Positions 9,231-18,931 are shown, counted from the stretch's first letter. The stretch is 46,110 bases of DNA from Agriterribacter humi (GCF_009192765.1 NZ_VOHQ01000021.1:1-46110); one strand, 5' to 3'. The notes: generated from the sequence alone by a model not told the origin. Program-made: numbers and translations.

Positions 9231-9236
9231 TTACAT
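9040..9236 (+). repeat. attC8, class B', TAC in R''
   Basis: 197 bp. R'' AGCTTAC at 9040-9046 ends in TAC rather than AAC; R' GTTACAT at 9230-9236. Arms GCGGTTTTGC and GCAAAGCCGT. Confidence 0.83.
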
Positions 9237-9272
9237 GCAAGCAAATTAATCCTCAAAATATCTAACATTTAA

Positions 9273-9770
9273 TTGAAACTGCTACTTTTTATTTTGTCGC
9301 TACTCTTACAGACTATATGCTTTTCACAGAATATTAAGACTAAGGTTCAGAATATTGATAAGATTATTGATGAAAGCGAAGTGGACTATTCTGATATTCC
9401 AGTGCGGAGTTCTAAGAATTTTTTATTAGTAAAGACTTGCATAGAGGCAAATAAAGACACTATTTATTTTTATCAGGACACAGTAAAATTTAAACTTGTT
9501 AAAATCACTATCGGTGTCTTTAATCCTCATCATTTAAGAGATCTAAAAGAAGATTATTGGACTTATTATTTCTTAAAGGAGAATTTAATAATGGCTACCA
9601 ATGGACATATCCGTGATTTTGGACGAGTTTATTCTTTTACAAATTATTATTTTGAGAACAGAAAGTGTATTTACCGTTTTGGAGCAAAATATAATTTACA
9701 AACTGATAAATGGATATTAAAACACAGTTATAGTTATTTAGGGAGAATGAAGGGGCTAGCCTGCATGTAA
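9273..9770 (+). CDS. Secreted protein of unknown function (cassette 9)
   Basis: 165 residues from a TTG start at 9273, the first codon that provides a complete signal peptide; no ATG is available in frame before it. Residues 1-19 (MKLLLFILSLLLQTICFSQ) are a typical Bacteroidota signal peptide ending in FSQ. The mature part is rich in Tyr and Lys and matches no family I recognise. The stop overlaps the R'' box ATGTAAC. Cassette ends GTTACATGC and GCATGTAAC match. Confidence 0.7.
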   Translation: MKLLLFILSLLLQTICFSQNIKTKVQNIDKIIDESEVDYSDIPVRSSKNFLLVKTCIEANKDTIYFYQDTVKFKLVKITIGVFNPHHLRDLKEDYWTYYFLKENLIMATNGHIRDFGRVYSFTNYYFENRKCIYRFGAKYNLQTDKWILKHSYSYLGRMKGLACM

Positions 9771-9964
9771 CATGCAGGTTGGCAAAAATGCGGGCAGACG
9801 GAAAACGTTCTTCAACCTTTGGTTCTTTGTTCAGCTATAGTTCCGGCAGACGGAACGCACTCGGCAAAATTCTATAACTTGTACTTTAATTAAAAAATCA
9901 ACTTTCGTATGCCGGGCGGGACGGAACGCTATTATCCGCACTTCGCCAACCTGTAACGTTGGTG
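9765..9964 (+). repeat. attC9, class A
   Basis: 200 bp. R'' ATGTAAC at 9765-9771 (contains the stop of the preceding gene), R' GTTGGTG at 9958-9964. Confidence 0.88.
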
Positions 9965-10016
9965 GCAAGGCTAACAGACACCACTCTCTGACAGACAAAA
10001 TCAAATAAGACAAAGA

Positions 10017-10628
10017 ATGAAAATAGTTTTTATAATAATTGGACTGATAGTTTTAGCTATTGTGCTTTTTGCAGTTTATAGATTTATAACTGTTAAACGT
10101 CAAAACAAAAAACTCAACGCTGAACGTTTTGACAGAGTTAAAGAACTCTACGAAAAACTTGAAAGTGGACAAGAATTGACAGAGAAAGATGTCTTACCTT
10201 TTGCACAAAACTTATTGACAAGACAAACAACATTTCAACTTTTAGCTGACCACGACAAGACAAATCTTTTTCCGAAAGAATATAATACTCTGATAAAAGG
10301 TGCAGAAAGTAACCTTGCTAATTGGTTGGAATTTCCAACTGAACTTGATGCTTGCCCCGACGAAATAGAACATATTAAACGAGTGACTTTTGATTTTGAT
10401 GGACTGAATAACTTTGTTCACTATGAAGTTTTTAAATATAGAGTGAACGAACCTCATTGGGCAGCAAAAGACGGTTGGATTTTAGGTGTTGTTGGACCAT
10501 ATTTTGACGACAGCAAACCTTATGACTTTCCACAAGCGACGTTTAGCAGAGTAAGTAGCACATTAGAAAAAGTAACACCAGACGACGAAGCAAAATGGGT
10601 ACATGATAATATTGCAAACAGACGATAG
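10017..10628 (+). CDS. Membrane-anchored soluble protein, unknown (cassette 10)
   Basis: 203 residues. One N-terminal helix (about residues 3-24) and a basic stretch (VKRQNKK) anchor a soluble, charged domain of about 175 residues that is probably cytosolic. An aromatic-rich centre (FDFDGLNNFVHYEVFKYRV) is followed by a GWILGVVGPY segment. No family recognised. The cassette opens GTTGGTGGC and closes GCCACCAAC. The leader of 56 bp shows no clear promoter. Confidence 0.74.
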   Translation: MKIVFIIIGLIVLAIVLFAVYRFITVKRQNKKLNAERFDRVKELYEKLESGQELTEKDVLPFAQNLLTRQTTFQLLADHDKTNLFPKEYNTLIKGAESNLANWLEFPTELDACPDEIEHIKRVTFDFDGLNNFVHYEVFKYRVNEPHWAAKDGWILGVVGPYFDDSKPYDFPQATFSRVSSTLEKVTPDDEAKWVHDNIANRR

Positions 10629-10641
10629 GAATAAGCCCAGC

Positions 10642-10838
10642 CACCAACAAAAGGTTTGCCGCAAGGCTGGCGGACGTAGTAACAATCGGCAGTTATACTA
10701 CTATCAGCTAATATCGGGCTTGACCGAATTCTATTTGGCTTTTAGTTGTTAACTTCAACATCAGTTTTTCAATCGGCTTCGGTTGCCAGGCGGACACAGC
10801 AACAATTCCAACCCTGCGGCAAGCCTCGAACGTTGCAC
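10642..10838 (+). repeat. attC10, unique class
   Basis: 197 bp. R'' CACCAAC at 10642-10648, R' GTTGCAC at 10832-10838. Arms AGGTTTGCCGCA and TGCGGCAAGCCT pair. This arm pair occurs only once in the window. Confidence 0.82.
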
Positions 10839-11510
10839 GCCATGCCTTGGACAAATGTTTTGCACTAACACTTATAATAAACTGCCTGGGAAAAATTTGC
10901 ATTTCAAACTATAGTTTGGGGCATTTCGCTGGACGGTTTCTTTTAATAACCTGTAAGGGGCAGTTCCCGCAGACATTAGTTTAAGGGGCAGTTCCTCAGA
11001 AATAGCAATTTTTTCGACTTTGCCAGCGCTTCGTAGACGTAGCTTGTATTGGTAAGCTGTTGCAAGTTTTTGTATAGGTTTATTTTGACCGTTTTCAATA
11101 GCCGTTTTATTGATTATGTTTTGTTTGACATTGACAAATAGTAAGCCTCTGGCAGTTAGACCCAGGCGCAACTAAAACTCAGCAGGCTCCTCTCCTACTT
11201 TTTTTATTATGTTATAAACAAATAAAATTCAATCAGCTTTCAACTATAGTTTCGGTTGACCATACGCATAAGGAATATTGGTGGTCTGCCCCCTTTTATC
11301 ATACGTGACAAGTCACAGGCGTGCAACATGCGGTTTGGCAATATGGCGGGGTGACGAATATATTTTCAGCAATTGGTACGTTAATCGGCTTCAGTTTCGG
11401 CCGACGAATAACGCCGGGCAATTGAATAAACAATGAACATTTATATATAAATTTAGCAGCAGTTACGGGCTGACGATTTTCAAATACCACCACATCGCCA
11501 AGCCGTACCG
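10833..11510 (+). mobile_element. Cassette 11: exact duplicate of cassette 6
   Basis: 678 bp identical to 7508-8185, body and attC alike. The reverse frame 10872-11171 is the counterpart of 7547-7846. Only the flanks differ. Confidence 0.82.
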
Positions 11511-11516
11511 TTGCAC
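11321..11516 (+). repeat. attC11, class C
   Basis: 196 bp. R'' GTGCAAC at 11321-11327, R' GTTGCAC at 11510-11516; identical to attC6. Confidence 0.87.
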
Positions 11517-12192
11517 GCCATGTCTTGGATAAATGTTTTGCACTAATTCGTATAGTAAACTGCCCGATAAAATTTGTATACAAAAACATAGGCCGTGGGC
11601 GTTTCGCCGGACGATTTTTTTGAATAATCTGCAACGGGCAGTTCCCGCAGACATTAGTGGACGGGGGCAGTTAATCATCTATAGCAATTTTTTCGGCTTT
11701 GCCAGCCCTTCGTAGACGTGGTTTGTATTGGTAAGTTTCTGACAATTTTTGTATAGGTTTATTTTGACGGCTTTCAATAGCCCTTTTATGGATTATGTTT
11801 TGTTTGACATTGAAGAATAGTAAGTCCCTGGCAGTTAGATCCAGCGCACAATTAAATTCAGCAGGCTTGGCTTCAAAAAGCTTTTTATTATGTTTTGCTT
11901 TAGACAAATAAAATTCAATCAGCTTTTAACTATAGTTTCGGTTGACCCCGTGCACAAGGAATATTTTGATCTGCCCCTTTATCATATGTGACAAGTCACA
12001 GGCGCGCAACAGGCGGTTTGGCTCAAGTGGGGCGGGACGTAGTTCAATCGGCTAATTGCAATTCCGGGCTTCAGTTACCGGCTGGCGACATCATAACAGA
12101 AATTATCTAAATACAGTATTCTTTACTTTAAATTGGCATACGGTATTTCAGCAGACGGATTTCAAATATCCCACCTGCGCCAAGCCGTACCG
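11511..12192 (+). mobile_element. Cassette 12: N1-family cassette with class B attC
   Basis: Diverged N1 member. The reverse frame 11671-11907 (78 codons) has an ATG-like start and its own stop within the cassette: it begins MSKAKHNKKLFEAKPAEFNC and contains LTARDLLFFNVKQN, NKPIQK and KPRLRRAGKAEKIAI. This is the cleanest version of the reverse frame. Unlike cassettes 6, 7 and 11 the body is joined to a class B attC. Confidence 0.72.
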
Positions 12193-12198
12193 TTGCAC
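12004..12198 (+). repeat. attC12, class B
   Basis: 195 bp. R'' GCGCAAC at 12004-12010, R' GTTGCAC at 12192-12198. Arms GCGGTTTGGCTCAAG and CTGCGCCAAGCCGT. Confidence 0.87.
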
Positions 12199-12880
12199 GC
12201 CATGCCTTGGACAAATGTTTTGCACTAATGCGTATAGTAAACTGCCCGACAAATATTTTTTGCTTCAAACTATAGTCCGTTGACATTTCGCCGGACGAAT
12301 TTTTTGAATAATCTGTAACGGGCAGTTCCCGCAGACATTAGTTTAGGGGGCAGTTAATCAGCTATAGCATATTTTCGGCTTTGCCAGCGCTTCGTAGACA
12401 TGGTTTGTGTTGGTAAGTTCTTGACAGTTTCTTGTATAGGCTTATTTTGACAGCTTTCAATAGCCGTTTTATTGAATGTGTTTTGTTTGACATTGAAAAA
12501 TAGTAAGTCTCTGGCAGTTAGCCCCAACGCGCGACAAAATTCGGCAGGCTTTGCTTCTTATACTTCGTATTATGTTTTGCTGTAGACAAATAAATTTCAG
12601 TCAGTCTTAAACTATAATTTCGTTTGACCTTGCACACAAGGAATATTTTTGGTCTGCCCCTTTATCATATGTGACAAGTCACAGGCGTGCAACACCAGGT
12701 TGGCAAAAATGCGGGCTGGACGGAATATGTTCTTCAACTTTTCATTCTTTGTTCGGCTATAGTTCCGGCAGACGGAACGCAATCGGCAAAATTCTATAAC
12801 TTGTACTTTAACTAAATAATCAACTTCGGTATGCCGGGCGGGACGGATCGCTATTATCCGCACTTCGCCAACCTGTAACG
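12193..12880 (+). mobile_element. Cassette 13: N1-family cassette with class A attC
   Basis: Diverged N1 member with no forward gene. Relative to cassette 12 the segment encoding GKAEKIAI on the reverse strand has a one-base loss (around 12367), which breaks the reverse frame. The body is joined to a class A attC. Confidence 0.72.
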
Positions 12881-12886
12881 TTGTAC
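12687..12886 (+). repeat. attC13, class A
   Basis: 200 bp. R'' GTGCAAC at 12687-12693, R' GTTGTAC at 12880-12886. Confidence 0.88.
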
Positions 12887-12892
12887 GCAATT

Positions 12893-13402
12893 ATGCGAGC
12901 AGTCACTATAATTATAGCCATATGGGTTTTGTATTTAATTTTCCCTTCGTGTAAGCATAAAGGAAAAAGTCAAAAATACACATTACGGAATCTTGACTTC
13001 AAGGCTGTGATCCCAGACTCTACATATTTGTTTAAAGACACTTCATTTCGTCCAGACGATTATTTTAAAAGCAGGTCTGATTATGGTTATGATATTTCTC
13101 TCATTCGCTTAATTACTACTCCCGAAGTATATCACAGTAAGAGAGTTCATGTAACAGGGTTTCTTCATTTAGCAACAGAAGAATCTACACTCTACTTGTC
13201 TCAGGAGGATTCAAAGCATGGCATCGGTAAAAACGGAGTCTTTGTGGATTTTGGTGATATCGATTATCGAAAATTAATTGACAACTTCAATGACAAATAC
13301 GTTACGATCAATGGAGTGTTTGACATGTATACAACTGGACATATAGGCTTTAATAGTGGGAGCATTAAAGATGTTTCAAGAGTGTACTTGAATAAATGGT
13401 AA
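12893..13402 (+). CDS. Lipoprotein with OB-like domain (cassette 14)
   Basis: 169 residues from the ATG at 12893; the TTG at 12881 lies in the recombination core and is rejected. A short hydrophobic leader ends LIFPSC, a plausible lipobox with Cys 20. The C-terminal half (KRVHVTGFLHL, STLYLSQEDSKHG, KYVTINGVFD, GHIGFNSGSIKDVSRV) has the alternating strand pattern of OB-like lipoproteins common in bacteria. Likely periplasm-facing. Cassette ends GTTGTACGC and GCGTACAAC match. Confidence 0.74.
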   Translation: MRAVTIIIAIWVLYLIFPSCKHKGKSQKYTLRNLDFKAVIPDSTYLFKDTSFRPDDYFKSRSDYGYDISLIRLITTPEVYHSKRVHVTGFLHLATEESTLYLSQEDSKHGIGKNGVFVDFGDIDYRKLIDNFNDKYVTINGVFDMYTTGHIGFNSGSIKDVSRVYLNKW

Positions 13403-13409
13403 AACTAGC

Positions 13410-13609
13410 GTACAACATGCAGGTTGGCAAAAATGCGGGCAGACGGAATACGTTCTTCAACTTTTTGTTCTTTGTTTTAGCATTTGTTCCGGCAGACGGA
13501 ACGCAATCGGAAAAAATTTATAACTTGTACTATAAATAAATAATCAACTTCGGTAGCCGGGCGGGACGGAATGCTATTATCCGCACTTCGCCAACCTGTA
13601 ACGTTATAT
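13410..13609 (+). repeat. attC14, class A
   Basis: 200 bp. R'' GTACAAC at 13410-13416, R' GTTATAT at 13603-13609. Confidence 0.88.
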
Positions 13610-14028
13610 GCAACTTGTTCAGAACAGCGTCATCAACAATTCTATTCGGCTTTGGTAATGGGATACCTTAAAATTATTTTCTAAACAGTGGCTACAGCAA
13701 TTCTATTCAGCAACTATTTTCAACGCCGCTTTCATTTCACGGCAGACAGAGAACTTGTGACAACAACGCTGTTCCATTTGTTCAAACATTTCTCGCTGTT
13801 TCGGTTACAAAAAGTACTCTTAATTTCAATCAAGTATGCATATAACAGGCGGTTTGGCTCAAGCGGGGCAAGACATAGTACAATCGGCTAATTGCAGTGC
13901 CGGGCTTCAGCTACCGGCTGACGACATCATAACAGAAATTATCTGAATACAGTATTCTTTACTTTAAATTGGCATACGGTATTTCGGCAGACGGATTTCA
14001 AATATCCCACCTGCGCCAAGCCGTACCG
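13604..14028 (+). mobile_element. Cassette 15: N3-family cassette, no clear gene
   Basis: A 425-bp unit starting TTATATGCAACTTGTTC. Related copies lie at 15458-15889 and 20048-20471. A forward frame (13688-13891, 67 codons) runs into the attC and is not conserved at its end between copies, so I do not call a gene. Confidence 0.7.
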
Positions 14029-14034
14029 TTATAC
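13840..14034 (+). repeat. attC15, class B
   Basis: 195 bp. R'' ATATAAC at 13840-13846, R' GTTATAC at 14028-14034. Confidence 0.87.
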
Positions 14035-14715
14035 GCCATGCCTTGGAAGACCTTTTGCACTAAGACATTGCGCAACTGCCCTATGATCTTTATATCTGTA
14101 GCGGCAGACAAAGGACATTAGCAAAGTGGTTTTCATAACAGGCAATATGTTTTGCGGGCAGTTTTCCGTAGATCGTTTAAAAAATGGCGGGTTATTGAAC
14201 TATAGTAATTTTTCGGCTATGCCCGTGCTGGGTAGACTTGGTTTGTATAGGGAAGCCCCTAATTGTTTTTGAGCAGGTTTATTTTGACCGTTTGCAATAG
14301 CCCTTTTATTGATTGTGTTTTGTTCGACATTGGCAAATAGTAAATCTCTGGCGGTTAGACCCGGCGCTCAAATAAATTCAGCAGGCTTGGCTTCAAAAGA
14401 CTTTTATTATGTTTTGCTTTAGGCATATAAATTTCAGTCAGTTCGCACAATATAGTTTCCGTCGACCCCTGCCCTAAGGAATAATATTAAGCTGCCATTT
14501 TTTTTTTGCCAGGGACAAGTCACGGCGTATAACAGGCGGTTTGGCTCAAGTGGGGCAAGACATAGTACAATCGGCTAATTGCAATTCCAAACTTCAGCTA
14601 TAGGCTGACGACATCATAACAGAAATTATCTAAATACAATATTTTTTACTTTAAATTGGCATCCGGTATTTCAGCAGACGGATTTCAAATATCCCACCTG
14701 CGCCAAGCCGTACCG
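14029..14715 (+). mobile_element. Cassette 16: distant N1-family cassette
   Basis: Starts GTTATACGCCATGCCTTGG and closes CGGCGTATAAC. It is a more distant N1 member. On the reverse strand the core frame is still readable (LTARDLLFANVEQN, then NGQNKPAQK) although a stop interrupts it upstream of that core. Cassette 36 is its closest relative. Confidence 0.7.
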
Positions 14716-14721
14716 TTGTGT
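14527..14721 (+). repeat. attC16, class B
   Basis: 195 bp. R'' GTATAAC at 14527-14533, R' GTTGTGT at 14715-14721. Confidence 0.87.
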
Positions 14722-14757
14722 GCTATACTTATGGACGCCTCTAACTTCTAAGAATTA

Positions 14758-15258
14758 ATGACAAAAATAAATCCTATAAAACTTATAATCGTTTGGACAA
14801 TATTAATGATAGTCCTAACACCGATTTTAATGTATACATCTAGTATTGGAACAAGTGGTGGCGAACAAAAGCCACTTACAACTCTTGTTACAATGACTAT
14901 TTTGACATTAATTGGAGCGACACTAATTAGCCTTGTTATGCCATTTATTTTCAAGTCATGGTTAAAATCAAACAAGTGGTTTATTATTTTGGCATTTCTA
15001 TTTTCAATGTTAACTACATTGTTTATTTACCAATATTATTTTGAGACACCTTATTCTTATGTAGAAAAGAATAGGGAAATTAACGGTAACAAACTTGAAA
15101 TTAAAACCGAGTACTACGACGATGAAAATAAAGTTATCAGGAGTGTAAGCTTTTGGAAAAACGGCAAAAGAGACAGCACCTGGACAGTATTATCAAAAGA
15201 CGGAAAAGTGATTAGTGAGAAAGTTTATAAAGACGACCGATTAATCAAGCCAAAATAG
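14758..15258 (+). CDS. Three-helix membrane protein with MORN-like tail (cassette 17)
   Basis: 166 residues. Helices at about 8-26, 40-64 and 73-92 are followed by a soluble tail containing FWKNGKRDSTWTVLSKDGKV and a terminal YKDDRLIKPK, similar in pattern to MORN_2-type repeats. The arrangement parallels the protein at 6201-6698, though sequence similarity outside the tail is weak. Function unknown. Cassette ends GTTGTGTGCT and AGCACACAAC match. Confidence 0.73.
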   Translation: MTKINPIKLIIVWTILMIVLTPILMYTSSIGTSGGEQKPLTTLVTMTILTLIGATLISLVMPFIFKSWLKSNKWFIILAFLFSMLTTLFIYQYYFETPYSYVEKNREINGNKLEIKTEYYDDENKVIRSVSFWKNGKRDSTWTVLSKDGKVISEKVYKDDRLIKPK

Positions 15259-15264
15259 TACAGC

Positions 15265-15463
15265 ACACAACAGGCAGGTTGGCAAAAATGCGGGCAGGCG
15301 GAAAACGTTCGTCAACTTTTGGTTATTTGTTTTGCTTTTGTTCCGGCTGACAGAACGCAATCGGCAAAATTCTATAAATTGTACTTTAAATAAATAATCA
15401 ACTTCGGTAGCCGGGCGGGACGGATCACTATTATCCGCACTTCGCCAACCTGAACCGTTATAT
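15265..15463 (+). repeat. attC17, class A
   Basis: 199 bp. R'' ACACAAC at 15265-15271, R' GTTATAT at 15457-15463. The bases before the core read TGAACC instead of the usual TGTAAC. Confidence 0.87.
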
Positions 15464-15889
15464 GCAACTTGTTCAAACCAGCGTCATCAACAATTCTGTT
15501 CCGCTTCGGTAAAGGGATACCTTAAAATTATTATCTAAACAGTGGCTTCAGAAACTCTATTCAGCAACTATTTTCAAACCCGCTTTCATTTCATGGCAGA
15601 CAGAGAGCATGTGATTGCAAAGCTGTTGCATTCTATTCAAACATTTTTCGGTGTTGCAGTTCTGATCATTGCTATTAATTCAATCAAGTGTGCATATAAC
15701 AGGCAGGTTGGCGTAAAATGCGGGCAGACGTAAAACGTTCGTCAACTTTTGGTTCTTTGTTCAGCTATGGTGCTGGCAGACGGAAAACAATCGGCAAAAT
15801 CTATAACTTGTACTTTTTAAATAAATAATCAACTTCGGTATGCCTGGCGGGACGGAACGCTATTATCCGCACTTCGCCAACCTGTACCG
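15458..15889 (+). mobile_element. Cassette 18: N3-family cassette, no clear gene
   Basis: Diverged copy of cassette 15 (same opening TTATATGCAACTTGTTC, same ending GCATATAAC) but joined to a class A attC rather than class B. The forward frame differs in the 3' part from that of cassette 15. Confidence 0.7.
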
Positions 15890-15895
15890 TTGGTG
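15694..15895 (+). repeat. attC18, class A
   Basis: 202 bp. R'' ATATAAC at 15694-15700, R' GTTGGTG at 15889-15895. Confidence 0.88.
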
Positions 15896-15932
15896 GTCAT
15901 GCCATTGGGCACACTGCACACTTTAACCAGTA

Positions 15933-15964
15933 TTTGACTATACCCCTTTTTTTTCGTAAATTCG
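15933..15964 (+). promoter_or_regulatory. Cassette-borne Bacteroidota-type promoter
   Basis: TTTG at 15933-15936, 20 bp, then TAAATTCG at 15957-15964, close to the TTTG-N19-TAnnTTTG consensus with one mismatch. It lies just upstream of the GTG at 15969, so the transcript would have almost no leader. Confidence 0.55.
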
Positions 15965-15968
15965 TTAT

Positions 15969-16502
15969 GTGAAAAGACAGCAAAATAAAGGACTCGATTT
16001 TATTATTGACAAGCTTACCAATTCAATTCAGAATGTTGTGACTGGAGACAGTTTTGCAACTGACATTTCGATAGTTACCACAGCCGACCTAAAGAACGTA
16101 ATTAAGAAGAATAAATGGCAATTTGATTGGAAGTTCGAACTTAAACAACCACAGCGTGACGTTTACAAATTGACAATTGTAAATAATCAATCTGTAATTC
16201 AAGGATTGATTAGTTTAGAAATTAAATCAGACCATGTTTACATGCATCTTGTAGAAAGTGCACCTTTCAACAAAGGGAAAACAAAAGTTTACGCAGGAGT
16301 TCCTGGCAACTTAGTTGCTTTTGCCTGCAAACTTGCTTTTCAGCGTGGACACGAGGGTAATGTTTCATTCTTTTCAAAGACGCAACTTGTGCAACATTAT
16401 ATTGACACTTTGGGAGCCATGCATGTTGGTGGACGAATTATGATTATTGACACAATTGCTGCACTAAAACTTATAAATAAATATTTTCAAAATGAAAAAT
16501 AA
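15969..16502 (+). CDS. GNAT-like protein, first gene of a two-gene cassette (19)
   Basis: 177 residues from a GTG at 15969; the ATG two bases earlier is followed at once by a stop. The C-terminal half (VYAGVPGNLVAFACKLAFQR, then GNVSFFSKTQLVQHY and DTLGA) has the look of a GNAT acetyltransferase core with a loop followed by an amphipathic helix, but the classic R/Q-x-x-G-x-G is not clean. A 59-codon gene overlaps its 3' end by 11 bp. A stand-alone promoter and a small charged partner suggest a toxin-antitoxin-like pair; this is inference from layout only. Confidence 0.7.
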   Translation: MKRQQNKGLDFIIDKLTNSIQNVVTGDSFATDISIVTTADLKNVIKKNKWQFDWKFELKQPQRDVYKLTIVNNQSVIQGLISLEIKSDHVYMHLVESAPFNKGKTKVYAGVPGNLVAFACKLAFQRGHEGNVSFFSKTQLVQHYIDTLGAMHVGGRIMIIDTIAALKLINKYFQNEK

Positions 16503-16671
16503 ATCCAAAGAATTAGACGTAGATTTCATTGGCGGGCAACAACAGCCTATTACAAAGGAGGAAGAATTGGCAATAAGTGACTTCATTCGTAAACAAAAAG
16601 CAAAAAGGAAGTTACAAGTAATCCGCAGGACAAAAATCAAGGCATCACAAAAATCTCATCAGCCCGCTTAA
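16492..16671 (+). CDS. Small basic protein overlapping the GNAT-like gene (cassette 19)
   Basis: 59 residues, starting ATG at 16492 inside the previous gene (overlap 16492-16502, suggesting translational coupling) and ending TAA at 16669-16671. The N-terminus is acidic (KELDVDFIGGQQQPITKEEE) and the C-terminus strongly basic (RKQKAKRKLQVIRRTKIK). Size, coupling and charge fit an antitoxin or partner protein. The cassette closes ACCACCAAC, matching GTTGGTGGT at its start. Confidence 0.65.
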   Translation: MKNKSKELDVDFIGGQQQPITKEEELAISDFIRKQKAKRKLQVIRRTKIKASQKSHQPA

Positions 16672-16682
16672 AAGGCACGAAC

Positions 16683-16878
16683 CACCAACAGGCGGTTTGG
16701 CTCAAGTGGGGCGGAACATAGTACAATCAGCTAATTGCAATTCCCGGCTTCAGTTACCGGCTGACGGCGTCATAACAGAAATTAATCTAAATACAGTATT
16801 TTATACTTTAAATTTTCATACGGTATTTCAGCAGACGGATTTCAAATATCCCACCTGCGCCAAGCCGTACCGTTGCAC
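16683..16878 (+). repeat. attC19, class B
   Basis: 196 bp. R'' CACCAAC at 16683-16689, R' GTTGCAC at 16872-16878. Confidence 0.87.
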
Positions 16879-17558
16879 GCCATGCCTTGGACAAATGTTT
16901 TGCATTAATTCCGTATAGTAAACTGCCCAACTAAATTTACACTTTAAACTATAGACCTTTGACATTTTGCCGGACGGTTTTTATTGAATAATCTGTAACG
17001 GGCAGTTCCCGTAGACATTAGTGGACGGGGGCAGTTAATCAACTATAGCAATTTTTTCGGCTTTGCCAGCGCTGCGTAAACATAGTTTATATCGGTAAGT
17101 TCTCTCCAGTTTTTGTATAGGTTTATTTTGACGGTTTTCAATAGCTGTTTATTGAATGTGTTTTGTTTGACATTGAAAAATAGTAAGCCTCTGGCAGTTA
17201 GACCCAACGCCCAATTAAATTCAGCAGGCTTAGCTTCTAAGACTTTGTATTATGTTTTGCAGTAGACAAATAAATTTCAGTCAGTTTTTAAGCTATAATT
17301 TCGGTTGACCTTACGTCCGAGGAATATTGCTGATCTGCCCCTTTTATTATCCGTGACAAGTCACAGGCGTGCAACAGGCGGTTTGGCAATATGGCGGGGC
17401 GACGAATATATTTTCAGCAATTGGTTCGTTATTCGGCTTCTGTTTCGGCTGACGAATAACGCCGGGCCGTAGTTCTTATCATCAATATTTATAACTTTAA
17501 TAAGCAGCAGTTACGGGCTGACGATTTTCAAATACCACCACATCGCCAAGCCGTACCG
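16873..17558 (+). mobile_element. Cassette 20: N1-family cassette, no forward gene
   Basis: N1 member starting GTTGCACGCCATGCC, joined to a class C attC. The reverse frame is recognisable (NVKQN, NKPIQK) but no long open version survives. Confidence 0.72.
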
Positions 17559-17564
17559 TTGCAC
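17369..17564 (+). repeat. attC20, class C
   Basis: 196 bp. R'' GTGCAAC at 17369-17375, R' GTTGCAC at 17558-17564. Confidence 0.87.
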
Positions 17565-18249
17565 GCCATGCCTTGGACAAATGTTTTGCACCAATTCGCG
17601 TAGTAAACTGCCCGATAAAATTTATGTTTTAAACTATATACCGTTGACATTTCGCAGCACAACTTTTTTTTTGAATAATTTGTAAGAGGCAGTTTCCACA
17701 GACATTAATGGGACGGGGCAGTTAATCAACTATAGCAATTCTTTGGGCTTTGCCAGCGCTTCGTAGACGTAGCTTGTTTTGGTAAGTCGTTGCAAGTTTT
17801 TGTATAGGTTTATTTTGACGGTTTTCAATAGCCCGTTTATTAATTGTGTTTTGTTTGACATTTAAAAATAGTAAGTCTCTGGCAGTTAGACCCAATGCCC
17901 AATTAGATTCAGCAGGCTTTGTTTCTTATATCTTTGTATTATGTCTTGCTGTAGACAAATAAATTTCAGTCAGTTTTTAACCTATAATTTCGGTTGACCT
18001 TGCGCACAAGGAATATTTTTGGTCTGCCCCTTTATGATATGTGACAAGTCACAGGCGTGCAACACCAGGTTGGCAAAAATGCGGGCAGACGGAAAACGTT
18101 CGTCAACCTTTGGTTCTTTGTTCAGCCATAGTTTCAGCAGACGAAATGCTATCGGTAAAAAATTATAACTTGTACTTTAAATAAATAATCAACTTCAGTA
18201 CGCCGGGCGGGACGAAACGCCATTATCCGCACTTCGCCAACCTGTAACG
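17559..18249 (+). mobile_element. Cassette 21: N1-family cassette with class A attC
   Basis: N1 member; three N1 cassettes (20, 21, 22) follow each other here. Body similar to cassettes 13 and 20 but ending in a class A attC. No forward gene. Confidence 0.72.
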
Positions 18250-18255
18250 TTGCAC
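18057..18255 (+). repeat. attC21, class A
   Basis: 199 bp. R'' GTGCAAC at 18057-18063, R' GTTGCAC at 18249-18255. Confidence 0.88.
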
Positions 18256-18931
18256 GCCATGCCTTGGACAAATGTTTTGCATTAACTCGTATAGTAAACT
18301 GCCCGACAAGATTTGTATATAAAAACATCAACCCTTGACATTTCGCCAGACGATTTTTTGGATAATCTGTAAGGGGCAGTTCCCGCAGACATTAGTTTAG
18401 GGGGCTGTTAATCAACTATGGCAATTTTTTCGGTTTTGCCAGCGCTTCATAGACGTAGTTTGTATGGATAAACTTTTGCCAGGTTTATACAGGTTTATTT
18501 TGACCGCTTTCAAAAGCTGTTTTCTTGATTATGTTTTGTTTGCATTGACAAATGGTAAGTCTACACTGGCAGTTAGATCCAGCGCACTATTAAATTCAGC
18601 AGGCTTGGCTTCAAAACATTTTGTATATGTTTTGCTATAGACAAATAAATTTCAACCAGGCTTTAAATATAGTTTCGGTTGACCTTACGCACAAGGAATA
18701 TTGGTGGTCTGCCCCCTTATCATACGTGACAAGTCACAGGCGCGCAACACCGGTTTGGCAATATGGCAGGGTGACGAATATATGCTCAGCTATTTGTTCG
18801 CTATGCACCTTCAGTTTGGGCATGACGAGTAACGCCGGTCAATAGAATAAACAATGAACATTTATATATAAATTTAGCAGCAGTTACGGGCAGACGATTT
18901 TCAAATGCCACCACATCGCCAAGCCGTACCG
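18250..18931 (+). mobile_element. Cassette 22: N1-family cassette, degraded reverse frame
   Basis: N1 member with a one-base loss in the TTTGACATTG word (here TTTGCATTG near 18540), which breaks the reverse frame. Joined to a class C attC. Confidence 0.72.

Noticed and set aside
8882..9272. Overlapping forward frames of 60-78 codons around cassette 8
   Set aside because: They run through the attC and are not kept in the diverged copy at 19688-20047.
11299..11634. Reverse frames that span an attC and the next cassette
   Set aside because: They read across recombination sites and arise because class C attC arms lack stops in that phase.
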